Below are positions 25,060 through 33,083 of a stretch of DNA of 49,563 bases, piece after piece (the stretch's first letter is position 1; each line of letters starts with the position of its first letter). The translations under genes were made by a program, and so were the position numbers. The DNA is taken from positions 1-49,563 of the forward strand of contig CATLBR010000021.1 in NCBI GenBank assembly GCA_949879795.1, in the 5' to 3' direction. Below the pieces are notes generated by a model. The model had not been told where the DNA came from and made no database searches. It saw only the letters and a list, made by a program, of their open reading frames with translations. The stretch comes from an uncultured Hungatella sp. Its GTDB lineage: Bacteria > Bacillota > Clostridia > Lachnospirales > Lachnospiraceae.

Positions 25060-25104
25060 ACTGCAGCTTTGCCTTTTCCGGTCATCTCATGTCCGGGAAA
25101 AACT

Positions 25105-25329
25105 TCAGATTATGTGGCGCGCTCTCAAAATTCCCACAAGAACTACCAGAATCAGAGCGATCACACAGATTATGATAAACCGGTCCACGGACTTGACGGA
25201 GATATCCGGCAGACGGTCGTAGACGCCCTCCAAGGCGGAGACCGGCTTTCCTGTCTCTGCAGGTCTTCCCTCTATGTCAGATGTCCTCTGTATATCAGAT
25301 GTCTCTCGCGTACCAGATGTTTCTTCCAT
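25105..25329 (-). CDS. Small single-pass membrane protein
   Basis: 74 aa. A polar N-terminal half with imperfect repeats (ETSGTRETSDIQRTSDIEG) is followed by a conserved-looking segment (VYDRLPDISVKSVDRF) and a C-terminal membrane helix (about 50-69) ending in a short positive tail. GGGAAGAAGGGG precedes the ATG. It lies 89 nt after the MglC-like permease gene in the same direction and before a convergent terminator, so it may be the last gene of the sugar transport operon. No family recognised; expression is uncertain. Confidence 0.55.
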   Translation of the reverse strand: MEETSGTRETSDIQRTSDIEGRPAETGKPVSALEGVYDRLPDISVKSVDRFIIICVIALILVVLVGILRARHII

Positions 25330-25418
25330 TGCCCCTTCTTCCCTTCCGCAGGTGATTCTGCCGCTGTTTCTTGTATCTTTTCAGCACATCACAGACCGAA
25401 CTCCGACCCCCGCGCCGA

Positions 25419-26402
25419 TTATTTCTTCTGCAGATATTTCCTCAGGTCAAGGGCTACGGCGATGACGATGACGAGACCTTGGGCGATGTAGGTGTAAGCA
25501 GGGTCAACACGGAGGAACTGGAGACAGATCTTCAGGATCTCAAAGACCAGAACACCGATGAGGATGCCGCCTACACGGCCCACACCGCCGTTGGCTGAGA
25601 CGCCGCCGATGGTACAGGCCGCGATAGCTTCCAGCTCATAGCCCTGTCCTGTGGCAGTGGAAGCGCCGCCGGCCTTGGCGCCTACCAGGAAACCTGCAAG
25701 AGCATACATGCAGCCTGCCAGAATATAGATGCGGATCAGAGAGCCGCGGACATTGACTCCGGCAACCTGCGCCGCGTTCTCATTGCCGCCGATGGCATAC
25801 ATATATTTTCCGTGGCGGGTCTTGTTGTACAGGAACAGAAAATACGCGCCTATAACCACAGCAAAGATCATCAGGTAGGGAATAGGACCTACGGAGCCGC
25901 TGGCCACGGTCAGATAGCTCTTTTTGTAGCCTCCCATCGGCTGATTGTTGGTGATCAGGGAGCAGAGACCATAGATGATAGTCTGCATACCCAGAGTCGC
26001 GATAAACGGAGGAACCTTCAAAACGGAGATGACAATACCGTTGACAGCGCCGAAAGCTCCCATGATGATCATGACGATCACCAGCGCCACAGGCCACGGA
26101 ATATCCGGCAGCCAGGGCAGCATGCGGGCCGCGTAGTCAAGGCTTTGGAGCATCATGGCCGAGAGGCACGCCGCCAGTCCTACCGCACGTCCTGCCGAGA
26201 GGTCCGTACCTTTTGTAATCAGACATCCCGACACGCCGCAGGCGATGATAAACCGGGGAGAAACATTGACTACCAGGTTCTTAAAGTTGGTCATGGTAAA
26301 GAAATTCTTGGTGGTGCATCCGGTGAGGATGGCCAGTATCACAATCAAAATAATGATTGCGTTATTCGACATAAATTTTTTCACATCAAATGTTTTTTGC
26401 AT
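25419..26402 (-). CDS. mglC: Galactose-type sugar ABC transporter permease
   Basis: Membrane permease of the RbsC/MglC/XylH (BPD_transp_2) family, 327 aa, with eight to ten membrane segments. GTDLSAGRAVGLAACLSAMM is the conserved cytoplasmic loop, and GGNENAAQVAGVNV matches the coupling region GGN-xAA-xSGI-NV. Its neighbours, two binding proteins with the MglB-type calcium loop, favour galactose or a related sugar over ribose. The start has GGAGGG upstream. It is 18 nt after the ATPase gene. It takes up sugar with the ATPase and the lipoprotein binding proteins encoded upstream in the same run. Confidence 0.93.
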   Translation of the reverse strand: MQKTFDVKKFMSNNAIIILIVILAILTGCTTKNFFTMTNFKNLVVNVSPRFIIACGVSGCLITKGTDLSAGRAVGLAACLSAMMLQSLDYAARMLPWLPDIPWPVALVIVMIIMGAFGAVNGIVISVLKVPPFIATLGMQTIIYGLCSLITNNQPMGGYKKSYLTVASGSVGPIPYLMIFAVVIGAYFLFLYNKTRHGKYMYAIGGNENAAQVAGVNVRGSLIRIYILAGCMYALAGFLVGAKAGGASTATGQGYELEAIAACTIGGVSANGGVGRVGGILIGVLVFEILKICLQFLRVDPAYTYIAQGLVIVIAVALDLRKYLQKK

Positions 26403-26420
26403 GATAGTGTTCTCCCTCCT

Positions 26421-27929
26421 CTATTCAAACTGAGTCGCCAGTGCCATGATATTCTCCTGGTTGGCCTCATGGCCGTCGATAAAGCCGGTAACCCGGCCGT
26501 CGCACATGACCATGATGCGGTCTGACATGCCGATGAGCTCGCTCATCTCCGAGGAGATCATGATGATACTCTTGCCCTGTTTTGCCATCTCGGCGATGAT
26601 ACAGTAAATCTCGTACTTGGCTCCCACGTCGATGCCCCGGGTGGGCTCGTCCATGATAAAAATATCCGGGTCATTTGCCAGCCAGCGGCTTATGAGCACC
26701 TTCTGCTGATTTCCGCCTGAGAGAGACTGAATCTGCGTCTTGGATGACGGCGTCTTGATGGACAGCTTGGCTACATTGTCCTGAACCAGTTTTTCTATCT
26801 TGGCATCATCCAACATCACCCCTCCTATGAGATACTGGTTGAGTGATGCGATGGAAACATTATCCGCAATGGACAGAACCCCCAGAATACCGGTGGCGCG
26901 GCGGTCCTCGGTCAGCATGGCGATGCCGTTGTTGATGGCATCTTTGGGCTGGGTGATCTTCAATTCCTGCCCTTTATACACAATCCTTCCCGACGTGTGG
27001 GCCCTCAAACCGAACAGACCCTCCATCAGCTCTGTCCTCTGGGCGCCCACCAGACCTGCCACTCCTAAAATCTCACCTTTCCGCAGTTGGAAAGAAGCGT
27101 GCCGGAAACTCTTGGGGTTGATGGAGGTAAAATCTTCTACCTCAAACACCACCTCACCCGGCTGGTTCTCACGGTTGGGATACAGTTCGGAGAGCTCCCT
27201 GCCCACCATCTTGGTGATGATGAAATCCGTGGTCAGTTCCTTGGCGGACCAGGTGCCGATATATTGTCCGTCGCGCATGATGGTCACTTCATCGCTGATA
27301 CGCAGAATTTCATCCATCTTATGGCTGATATAGACGATGGACACACCCTTGGCCCGCAGCTCGTCGATGATGGTGAACAGAGCCTCAACCTCGGCGGCCG
27401 TCAGGGATGAGGTCGGTTCATCCAGAATCAGCACTTTGCAGTCTGCGGACACGGCTTTGGCGATCTCCACCAGCTGCATCTGGGATACAGACAGACTGCC
27501 CAGCTTTGCCTTAGGTTCAAAATTGAGGTGAACCTCCGCCAGAACTCTGGCGGCATCCTCGTACATTTTATCGTGGTCGATCACCGTAACCGGCCCCATC
27601 TTTTTTGTCGGATACCTGCCTACATAGATATTCTCCCCTATGCTTCTCTCCGGAATCGGCTGCAATTCCTGGTGAACCATGGCGATTCCCCGGTTCAGGG
27701 CATCCAGAGGACCTTTGATCTGAACCTTTTCTCCTTCGTAGATCACCTCACCCTCGTCCATGTGGTAGATACCGAACATGCACTTCATCAGGGTGGATTT
27801 CCCTGCCCCGTTCTCACCCATAAGAGCATGAACCGTGCCTGGCCTCAGATTCAGCTGTGCGCCGTCCAGCGCCCGGACGCCCGGAAATGTCTTTACGACA
27901 TTGTGCATTTCCAAACGATACTGTGACAA
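26421..27929 (-). CDS. mglA: Galactose-type sugar ABC transporter ATPase
   Basis: Duplicated ATPase of the MglA/RbsA family, 502 aa. First half: Walker A GENGAGKSTLMKC, signature LSVSQMQLVEIAKA, Walker B LILDEPTSSL. Second half: degenerate Walker A GLVGAQRTELMEG, signature LSGGNQQKVLISRWL, Walker B IFIMDEPTRGIDVG. The weak second P-loop is normal for the family. The start is TTG 27929 with AGGGGGT 7 nt upstream; no ATG is available. The gene is preceded by a strong hairpin after the binding-protein gene, which would lower its mRNA relative to the binding protein. Confidence 0.95.
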   Translation of the reverse strand: MSQYRLEMHNVVKTFPGVRALDGAQLNLRPGTVHALMGENGAGKSTLMKCMFGIYHMDEGEVIYEGEKVQIKGPLDALNRGIAMVHQELQPIPERSIGENIYVGRYPTKKMGPVTVIDHDKMYEDAARVLAEVHLNFEPKAKLGSLSVSQMQLVEIAKAVSADCKVLILDEPTSSLTAAEVEALFTIIDELRAKGVSIVYISHKMDEILRISDEVTIMRDGQYIGTWSAKELTTDFIITKMVGRELSELYPNRENQPGEVVFEVEDFTSINPKSFRHASFQLRKGEILGVAGLVGAQRTELMEGLFGLRAHTSGRIVYKGQELKITQPKDAINNGIAMLTEDRRATGILGVLSIADNVSIASLNQYLIGGVMLDDAKIEKLVQDNVAKLSIKTPSSKTQIQSLSGGNQQKVLISRWLANDPDIFIMDEPTRGIDVGAKYEIYCIIAEMAKQGKSIIMISSEMSELIGMSDRIMVMCDGRVTGFIDGHEANQENIMALATQFE

Positions 27930-28000
27930 TTTGCTGACCCCCTTTTATCATTTTCATAATCCCGCAAACAGGTACCTGATCCTGACTGCAGGCCGCAACT

Positions 28001-28040
28001 AATTAAAGAAGGAGTGCGTGCGCCAACGCACACGCACTCC
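28001..28040 (-). terminator. Intercistronic hairpin between mglB-like and mglA-like genes
   Basis: GGAGTGCGTG (28011-28020 on the plus strand) pairs perfectly with CACGCACTCC (28031-28040). On the minus strand it is followed by TTCTTTAATT. It is 36 nt past the stop of the binding-protein gene. A leaky terminator or 3'-stabilising hairpin here is common in ABC operons and gives excess binding protein. Confidence 0.75.
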
Positions 28041-28075
28041 CATGTCTCTGTTTCTCAGGAAACCTGAACTCCACC

Positions 28076-29134
28076 TTACTGGAAGTCAGCCGCGTTCTCG
28101 GGAGTAACCTTTACGTAGTCAACATAGATGGACTGCTCGCCCGACGCATAAGTCTTGCCGCCCAGAAGAGCTTCCATAGCCTCCACGGCGCCTGCTGCCT
28201 GGCCCTTGGCGTCGTTGAGAACCGTACCTGTCATGTTGCCGTTGACTACCTCGTTGAGGGCTGCGTCCAGAGCGTCAACACCTACCAGATAGATGTCCTC
28301 GTTTACCTTGCGGTTTGCTGCCTGGATAGCCTGCAGCGCGCCGATAGCCATATCGTCATTGTTACAGAAGATAACTTCGATCTCATCGCCGAACTTGGCA
28401 AGGTCGTTCTGAGCGATCTCCTGGCCCTTGTTTCTGTCCCAGTCGCCGCGCTGCAGGTCAAGCTCTTCTACTTCCATGCCTGCATCGGTCAGTGCCTTTA
28501 CGGAGAACTCGGTACGATACTGGGCATCCACGTTCTCCGGGTCGCCCTGGATCATGATATAGGAAACTTTTCCGTCGCCGTTGATGTCACCCTTGTTGGG
28601 GGTATCCAGAATCAGTTCGCCCTGCATAGTACCGGACTGACGCGCGTCGCATCCTACATAAACCAGTTTGTCATATGCTGCCATCTGCTCTGCGGTGGGC
28701 TCGCGGTTGATGAGAACCGTAGGAATACCTGCCTCTTTTACCGTAGCGATGATCTGGTCTGCCGCGGAAGTCATAACCGGGTTGATGATCAGAGCGTCAA
28801 CTTCCTGGGCGATAAAGTTGTTGATCTGGTTGTTCTGCTCAGCCTGATCGTTCTTGCCGTCCATGAAGGTTACGGTGTAGCCCTTGCCTTCCAGGATCTC
28901 CTGCAGAGCGTTCCGGTAGGTAGTCATAAACGCGTCATCGAACTTGTAGATGCAGACACCGATGTTTCCGCCGCCCGGGGCCGCCGCCTCGGCGCCGGCT
29001 GCTGCCTGTGTAGCCGCTTCTGTAGCTGCCTCTGTGGCTCCGCCCTTCTGGTCCGCACCGCCGCCGCAGGCAGCCAGAGATATTACCATCATGGATGCCA
29101 TAGCCATAGCTGTCAATGTTCTGGTTAATTTCAT
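28076..29134 (-). CDS. mglB: Galactose-type sugar-binding lipoprotein
   Basis: Extracellular substrate-binding lipoprotein of 352 aa. Signal with lipobox LAAC near residue 21-24, an Ala/Glu-rich tether (to about 55), then a type I periplasmic-binding domain starting GVCIYKFDDAFM. The calcium loop of the MglB family is present as DINGDGKVSY. FCNNDDMAIGA and VGVDALDAALN are typical hinge and ligand-binding segments of galactose/glucose-binding proteins. ATG 29134 is preceded by GGGAGG; the in-frame start at 29152 has no site. The gene has its own promoter region at 29237-29264 and is followed by a hairpin, so it is expected to be the most abundant product of the operon. Confidence 0.93.
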   Translation of the reverse strand: MKLTRTLTAMAMASMMVISLAACGGGADQKGGATEAATEAATQAAAGAEAAAPGGGNIGVCIYKFDDAFMTTYRNALQEILEGKGYTVTFMDGKNDQAEQNNQINNFIAQEVDALIINPVMTSAADQIIATVKEAGIPTVLINREPTAEQMAAYDKLVYVGCDARQSGTMQGELILDTPNKGDINGDGKVSYIMIQGDPENVDAQYRTEFSVKALTDAGMEVEELDLQRGDWDRNKGQEIAQNDLAKFGDEIEVIFCNNDDMAIGALQAIQAANRKVNEDIYLVGVDALDAALNEVVNGNMTGTVLNDAKGQAAGAVEAMEALLGGKTYASGEQSIYVDYVKVTPENAADFQ

Positions 29135-29236
29135 AGTTGAAAATCCTCCCATTTTCTGCTCAGTCTTCGAGCGATTTTATCAGCTTATGTCATGTAAATG
29201 TTTTCCGTTTTGTACATTATGACTACTGACAAAATT

Positions 29237-29264
29237 ATTATAGAAGATTTTCCGTTCATTTTCC
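29237..29264 (-). promoter_or_regulatory. Internal promoter of the mgl genes with direct repeats
   Basis: On the minus strand TATAAT (29237-29242 on plus as ATTATA) has no good -35. In its place lie two copies of GGAAAAT (29247-29253 and 29258-29264) spaced 11 nt apart, one helical turn. A good -10 with a poor -35 covered by direct repeats is the pattern of an activator-dependent promoter; the YesN-type regulator encoded upstream is the natural candidate. Confidence 0.5.
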
Positions 29265-29284
29265 ATAAGTTTTTCTTTGATTTT

Positions 29285-30304
29285 TTATTGATTTTCTTTG
29301 ATATCCTTATAAATCAATATCTCCTGAGGCGTCCAGTAATATGTCCCGTCCGTAAGTGGATACTCCTGAGGAGGTTTCTGACCTAAGGCACAGCCGGCCG
29401 CCAGCTCCAGAATCGCGCCTGCATAGTTCTCCTTGTTGGCTGAAACGGTTCCCAGCATTTTGCCGTTTTCCAGGGCCTCCAGTCCCGGGGTGGTACCGTC
29501 AATCCCGACCACATTGACTCCGGTGACTCCTGCCCTCTCCAGCGCGTCGATAGCCCCCAGGGCCATATCGTCATTGTTGCTGACCACCAGTTCTATATCG
29601 TCTCCGTATGCCGCAAGCCACTGTTCCATCAGCGCCGACGCCTGGCTCCTCTCCCAGTTGGCGATACCGCCGGTGATCTTCTCGATGGGTACGCCCCCGT
29701 TTTTTAAAGTCTGGATGGACCATTCCGTGCGGATCAGGGAATCCTGGTGGCTGCTCTCGCCCTCCAGGAGAACGTAGCTGACCACACCGTCCCCGTTGAT
29801 ATCAACCGCCTCCGGCTGTCTCCTGTAGAGATCCACCACCATCTGTCCCTGGAGAACCGCCGTCTCCTTCGCGTCAACCCCGATATAGTACAGCTGATCC
29901 CACCGGTTCATGTCCTCCTCCACCGGCTGCCGGTTAAAAAATACCACCGGCACCCCGGCCGTCATGGCCCTGTCGATGATCACCGAGGCATCCATTCGGT
30001 CCACAGGATTGACGCACAGCACATCGCAGCCCAGAGAGATAAAACGTTCCACCTGATTGTTCTGAGTATTCTGGCTTCCTTTCGCGTCCTGGATATCCAG
30101 CGTCACCTTGATGCCTTTCTCCCTCTCGTACTCTTTTGCCTTCTCCTCCAGAATGCTGCGGATATTGTTGATAAATGTATCGTCCCCCCGGTACAGGCTG
30201 ATTCCTATGCGGATGGAGGTCTTCTCTTCCTCCTTCTGTCCCCCCTGACAGCCTGTCAGCAGCAGACAGGCGGCACACAACAGCAGTATCGTTCGTCCCC
30301 TCAT
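29285..30304 (-). CDS. Second galactose-type sugar-binding lipoprotein
   Basis: Binding lipoprotein, 339 aa, lipobox LTGC (Cys19). It is a paralogue of the product of 28076-29134: same calcium loop (DINGDGVVSY), same SNNDDMALGAIDAL and VVGIDGTTPGLEAL segments, but more diverged in the N-terminal sugar-contact part. It lies 14 nt after the kinase-coupled binding protein gene and in front of the internal promoter, so it is transcribed with the sensory genes rather than with the transport genes. It may widen the sugar range or serve as the sensor ligand-binding protein. GGGGAGG precedes the ATG. Confidence 0.9.
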   Translation of the reverse strand: MRGRTILLLCAACLLLTGCQGGQKEEEKTSIRIGISLYRGDDTFINNIRSILEEKAKEYEREKGIKVTLDIQDAKGSQNTQNNQVERFISLGCDVLCVNPVDRMDASVIIDRAMTAGVPVVFFNRQPVEEDMNRWDQLYYIGVDAKETAVLQGQMVVDLYRRQPEAVDINGDGVVSYVLLEGESSHQDSLIRTEWSIQTLKNGGVPIEKITGGIANWERSQASALMEQWLAAYGDDIELVVSNNDDMALGAIDALERAGVTGVNVVGIDGTTPGLEALENGKMLGTVSANKENYAGAILELAAGCALGQKPPQEYPLTDGTYYWTPQEILIYKDIKENQ

Positions 30305-30318
30305 AGTTTTCCTCCCCG

Positions 30319-31296
30319 CTACTCTATGGGATACAGCATCTTCTCATATGCAGGATCCCGCAGATCTTTTTTTTCTATATAATAAGAACTCGTAGTCAAT
30401 GTCTTCTGTCCGTCAAATCTTTCCGACGCCCGCGCAGCCATGAGCACGCTGAAATATCCCACACTGAACTCGTCGGCGACACACACACCCGTGATCACTC
30501 CCTTATCCAGATAATTGAGGATCGGGAGAGAACTGCCCCGGCCGTAAAGCCCCAGAACCTTATCCCTTAGGGCGGGGCTGTCCTCCAGAATTCCCGCTGT
30601 CTCCGTGAGAGTTTCCTGGCTCTCCGCCAGGATCACCACTCCTCCTTCCGGAAGCCTTTCCGGAACGCTCAGAAACTCTGCAAATCCCTGTTCCCCGTCC
30701 CTCACCACTGTCTCGTACCTGATTTTGCCCTCATCCAGAGCGGCTCCTGCGCCCTCCAGAAAAAGGCGGCTCATGACACTCTGTCTACCGGGCTCTGAGA
30801 ACAGCCAAACTACGGCCCCCGAAGGCACACTTTCAAGTATCCGGAGTGCCGCCGCCTCTCCCATACCTTTATAGTCCGTGACAATGGTTCCGGTGACTCC
30901 TTCTCCCGTAAATCCTGACCCCAGAAGAATCACTGGAACCGTCACCTGTTTCTGAGCCAGCGTGCCCACCACCTGCTCCTCGTCTGCCGGCACCACGACC
31001 AGCGCGTCGGCGCCGTCCTGCTGTTCCCGCAGAATCAGTTCCATCTGCTGGTCTCCGTCCAGCTTTTCATAGAGTGTGATAAAACGCACATCTGCATTCA
31101 GCTCCACGGCGGCCTGATCCATACCTTTTTTAAAATTCCCATAGTTGTCGTCGCGGACGTCTTCGATAATCACCGCTATCTGATAGACCTCTTTTTCAGG
31201 TTCCCGGATAATCAGATCCGTGGAGCACATGAGAAACAGAACCACCAGAAACAGTATATAAAGCAGCAGCACTATTTTGCCCCGTTTCCCTATCAT
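30319..31296 (-). CDS. Membrane-anchored periplasmic-binding-like sensor protein
   Basis: 325 aa. One N-terminal membrane segment (about 8-26, no lipobox cleavage motif of good quality) followed by a type I periplasmic-binding fold: VYQIAVIIEDVRDDNYGNFKKG, DALVVVPADEEQV and VTGTIVTDYKGMGE. The start overlaps the YesM-type kinase stop as ATGA, so production of the two is coupled. By analogy with XylFII-LytS-YesN, a binding protein coupled to a YesM/LytS-type kinase can present sugar to the kinase. No calcium loop is seen, unlike the two MglB-like proteins. Confidence 0.85.
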   Translation of the reverse strand: MIGKRGKIVLLLYILFLVVLFLMCSTDLIIREPEKEVYQIAVIIEDVRDDNYGNFKKGMDQAAVELNADVRFITLYEKLDGDQQMELILREQQDGADALVVVPADEEQVVGTLAQKQVTVPVILLGSGFTGEGVTGTIVTDYKGMGEAAALRILESVPSGAVVWLFSEPGRQSVMSRLFLEGAGAALDEGKIRYETVVRDGEQGFAEFLSVPERLPEGGVVILAESQETLTETAGILEDSPALRDKVLGLYGRGSSLPILNYLDKGVITGVCVADEFSVGYFSVLMAARASERFDGQKTLTTSSYYIEKKDLRDPAYEKMLYPIE

Positions 31297-33083
31297 ATCC
31301 CGTCCCTCCCCATGGTTTCCGTGTAAGCCCTTGCCGGAAGATGAATCCGTATCGTAGTTCCCTCATCCGGTTCGGATTCTATGACAAGGCCATAACTCTC
31401 GCCAAAGTACAGCCTGATCCGCTCATTTACATTCTTGACACCGATGCCGGACCCTCTGCGGGAAGACACATGAGGCCTGTCGCTCAGAAGATTGTCCACC
31501 TGCTCCCCGGTCATGCCCAGACCGTTGTCGCTGATCTGAAACCACAGCTCCTTATGGTCCAGATACACCTTTATGTGAATCTCACCGTCGCCGTCCATAA
31601 ATTCCATGCCGTGATAAATTGCATTTTCCACCAGCGGCTGCAGCATCAGTTTTAAGCTGGCCAGGTTCAGCACCCGGGGCTCCGCGTCGATGGCAAAGGT
31701 AAACTTGTTCTTGAACCGCATCTGCTGGATCATCAGATAACTGCGCACATGCTCCAGCTCATCCTGAACCGGTATAATGCTTCTCCCTTTGCTCAGGCTG
31801 ATTCGGAAAAAACGGGCCAATGCCGTCACCACCTTCACCGCCTCCTGCTTCTGTTCGTTCTCGATCATCCACACGATGATATCCAAGGTATTGTAGAGAA
31901 AATGAGGATTGATCTGGGACTGAAGAGTGTCGAACTCGCTTTTTCGCTTGGACTCGTGCTCTGCCACAATATCCTCCATGAGGGTCTTGATCCTGCTTGC
32001 CATATCCCCGATAGAGCGGCCCAGATGCCGGATCTCGTAGGAACCGCCGGTGTACACCTGGGTATCCAGTTCACCTTCCTCGATAGCGTTCACTGATTTC
32101 TCCAATTCCTGGATCGGGTTGGTGATCCGGGAACTGATAAAGGCATTGATGAGAACCAGTACCAGGAGAAATGCCGCCACCACAAACACCACAAACAGCC
32201 GCATCTTCAGATTGTTCAGCGGCAGTCCCTTCTCCGGCGTGACACTGAGAAGTTTCCAGCCCGTATATCCCACAGACTTGACATTTATGTCTCTCCTCTC
32301 GCCTCCGTACCTTTCCCGGTAGCTGCCGTCCCGGTACGCAGCTGCCGCGCCCATGTTTTCCTTCACCTGTCCGGTCCCGATCAGCTGCATCCTGGGGTGC
32401 CAGATCAGCTCCCCGTCGCTGCTGATCATGTAAAGATATCCCTGGTTGCCCAGGGTAATGTTCTCCAGAATCTGCTGAAGACTGCTGTATCGGATATCGA
32501 TAAGAAGTATTCCCTGGTCCGTGGAAGTCCCGTGAGTGATCTCCACCGCGCGGGTGAGGGTGATAACCCATCGGTACTGATTCTCGTTGTTGTCAAATAT
32601 ATACTGCACATGAGGCGTGGTGAAATGCAGGTTGTCCGTCCTTTCCAGGGTATTGCCGAACCACTCCTCCTCTGTGACGTCCAGATCTGTCTTCAGCCTG
32701 GCGGCCGGCACCGCCTCCAGCAGCTCCCCCTCCTTGGACAGAAGGGCGATGTTGGCTATACTGTCTTTATTGTTATTGTAAAGCAGCGCGATCTGGCTGT
32801 TAACCGATTCCTCGGACAGATCCGCGTTTTTTATGACCCCATAATACAGGCTGTCCGACAGCTTCATGATCGTGCGCAGATATGAGTCCACAGAACGGCT
32901 CACCTGCCCCAGGACAGCCTGGTTCTCCTCCTGTACCGCAGCCGTGAGCTGGCGCGACATCTGCACATAGAGAGCCACGCCGCCCAAAAGCAGCACCGCC
33001 AGGGCGCTGACTGTAAAATATATGAATATGGTGTAACGGATGCTGGTTTTTTTCCAGAAGCCCGCCTGCTGCTCCCTATCCAT
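31293..33083 (-). CDS. YesM-type sensor histidine kinase
   Basis: Membrane kinase of the LytS/YesM group, 596 aa. Membrane segment near 18-36, a large extracellular Cache/dCache-like region (about 40-290), second segment (about 298-318), HAMP domain (ISSRITNPIQELEKSV), then the His_kinase domain with SQINPHFLYNTLD (phospho-acceptor His) and ATPase motifs NAIYHGME, DNGLGMT and GIGVKNVNERI. The ATG at 33083 overlaps the regulator stop by 8 nt and is preceded by GGGGG; the frame is open further upstream but lies inside the regulator gene. Partner of the YesN-type regulator and probably of the coupled binding protein. Confidence 0.94.
   Translation of the reverse strand: MDREQQAGFWKKTSIRYTIFIYFTVSALAVLLLGGVALYVQMSRQLTAAVQEENQAVLGQVSRSVDSYLRTIMKLSDSLYYGVIKNADLSEESVNSQIALLYNNNKDSIANIALLSKEGELLEAVPAARLKTDLDVTEEEWFGNTLERTDNLHFTTPHVQYIFDNNENQYRWVITLTRAVEITHGTSTDQGILLIDIRYSSLQQILENITLGNQGYLYMISSDGELIWHPRMQLIGTGQVKENMGAAAAYRDGSYRERYGGERRDINVKSVGYTGWKLLSVTPEKGLPLNNLKMRLFVVFVVAAFLLVLVLINAFISSRITNPIQELEKSVNAIEEGELDTQVYTGGSYEIRHLGRSIGDMASRIKTLMEDIVAEHESKRKSEFDTLQSQINPHFLYNTLDIIVWMIENEQKQEAVKVVTALARFFRISLSKGRSIIPVQDELEHVRSYLMIQQMRFKNKFTFAIDAEPRVLNLASLKLMLQPLVENAIYHGMEFMDGDGEIHIKVYLDHKELWFQISDNGLGMTGEQVDNLLSDRPHVSSRRGSGIGVKNVNERIRLYFGESYGLVIESEPDEGTTIRIHLPARAYTETMGRDGI

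Noticed and set aside
26421..27929. Inactivated second ATPase half in the MglA-like protein
   Set aside because: The degenerate second Walker A (GLVGAQRTE) is normal for the MglA/RbsA family.
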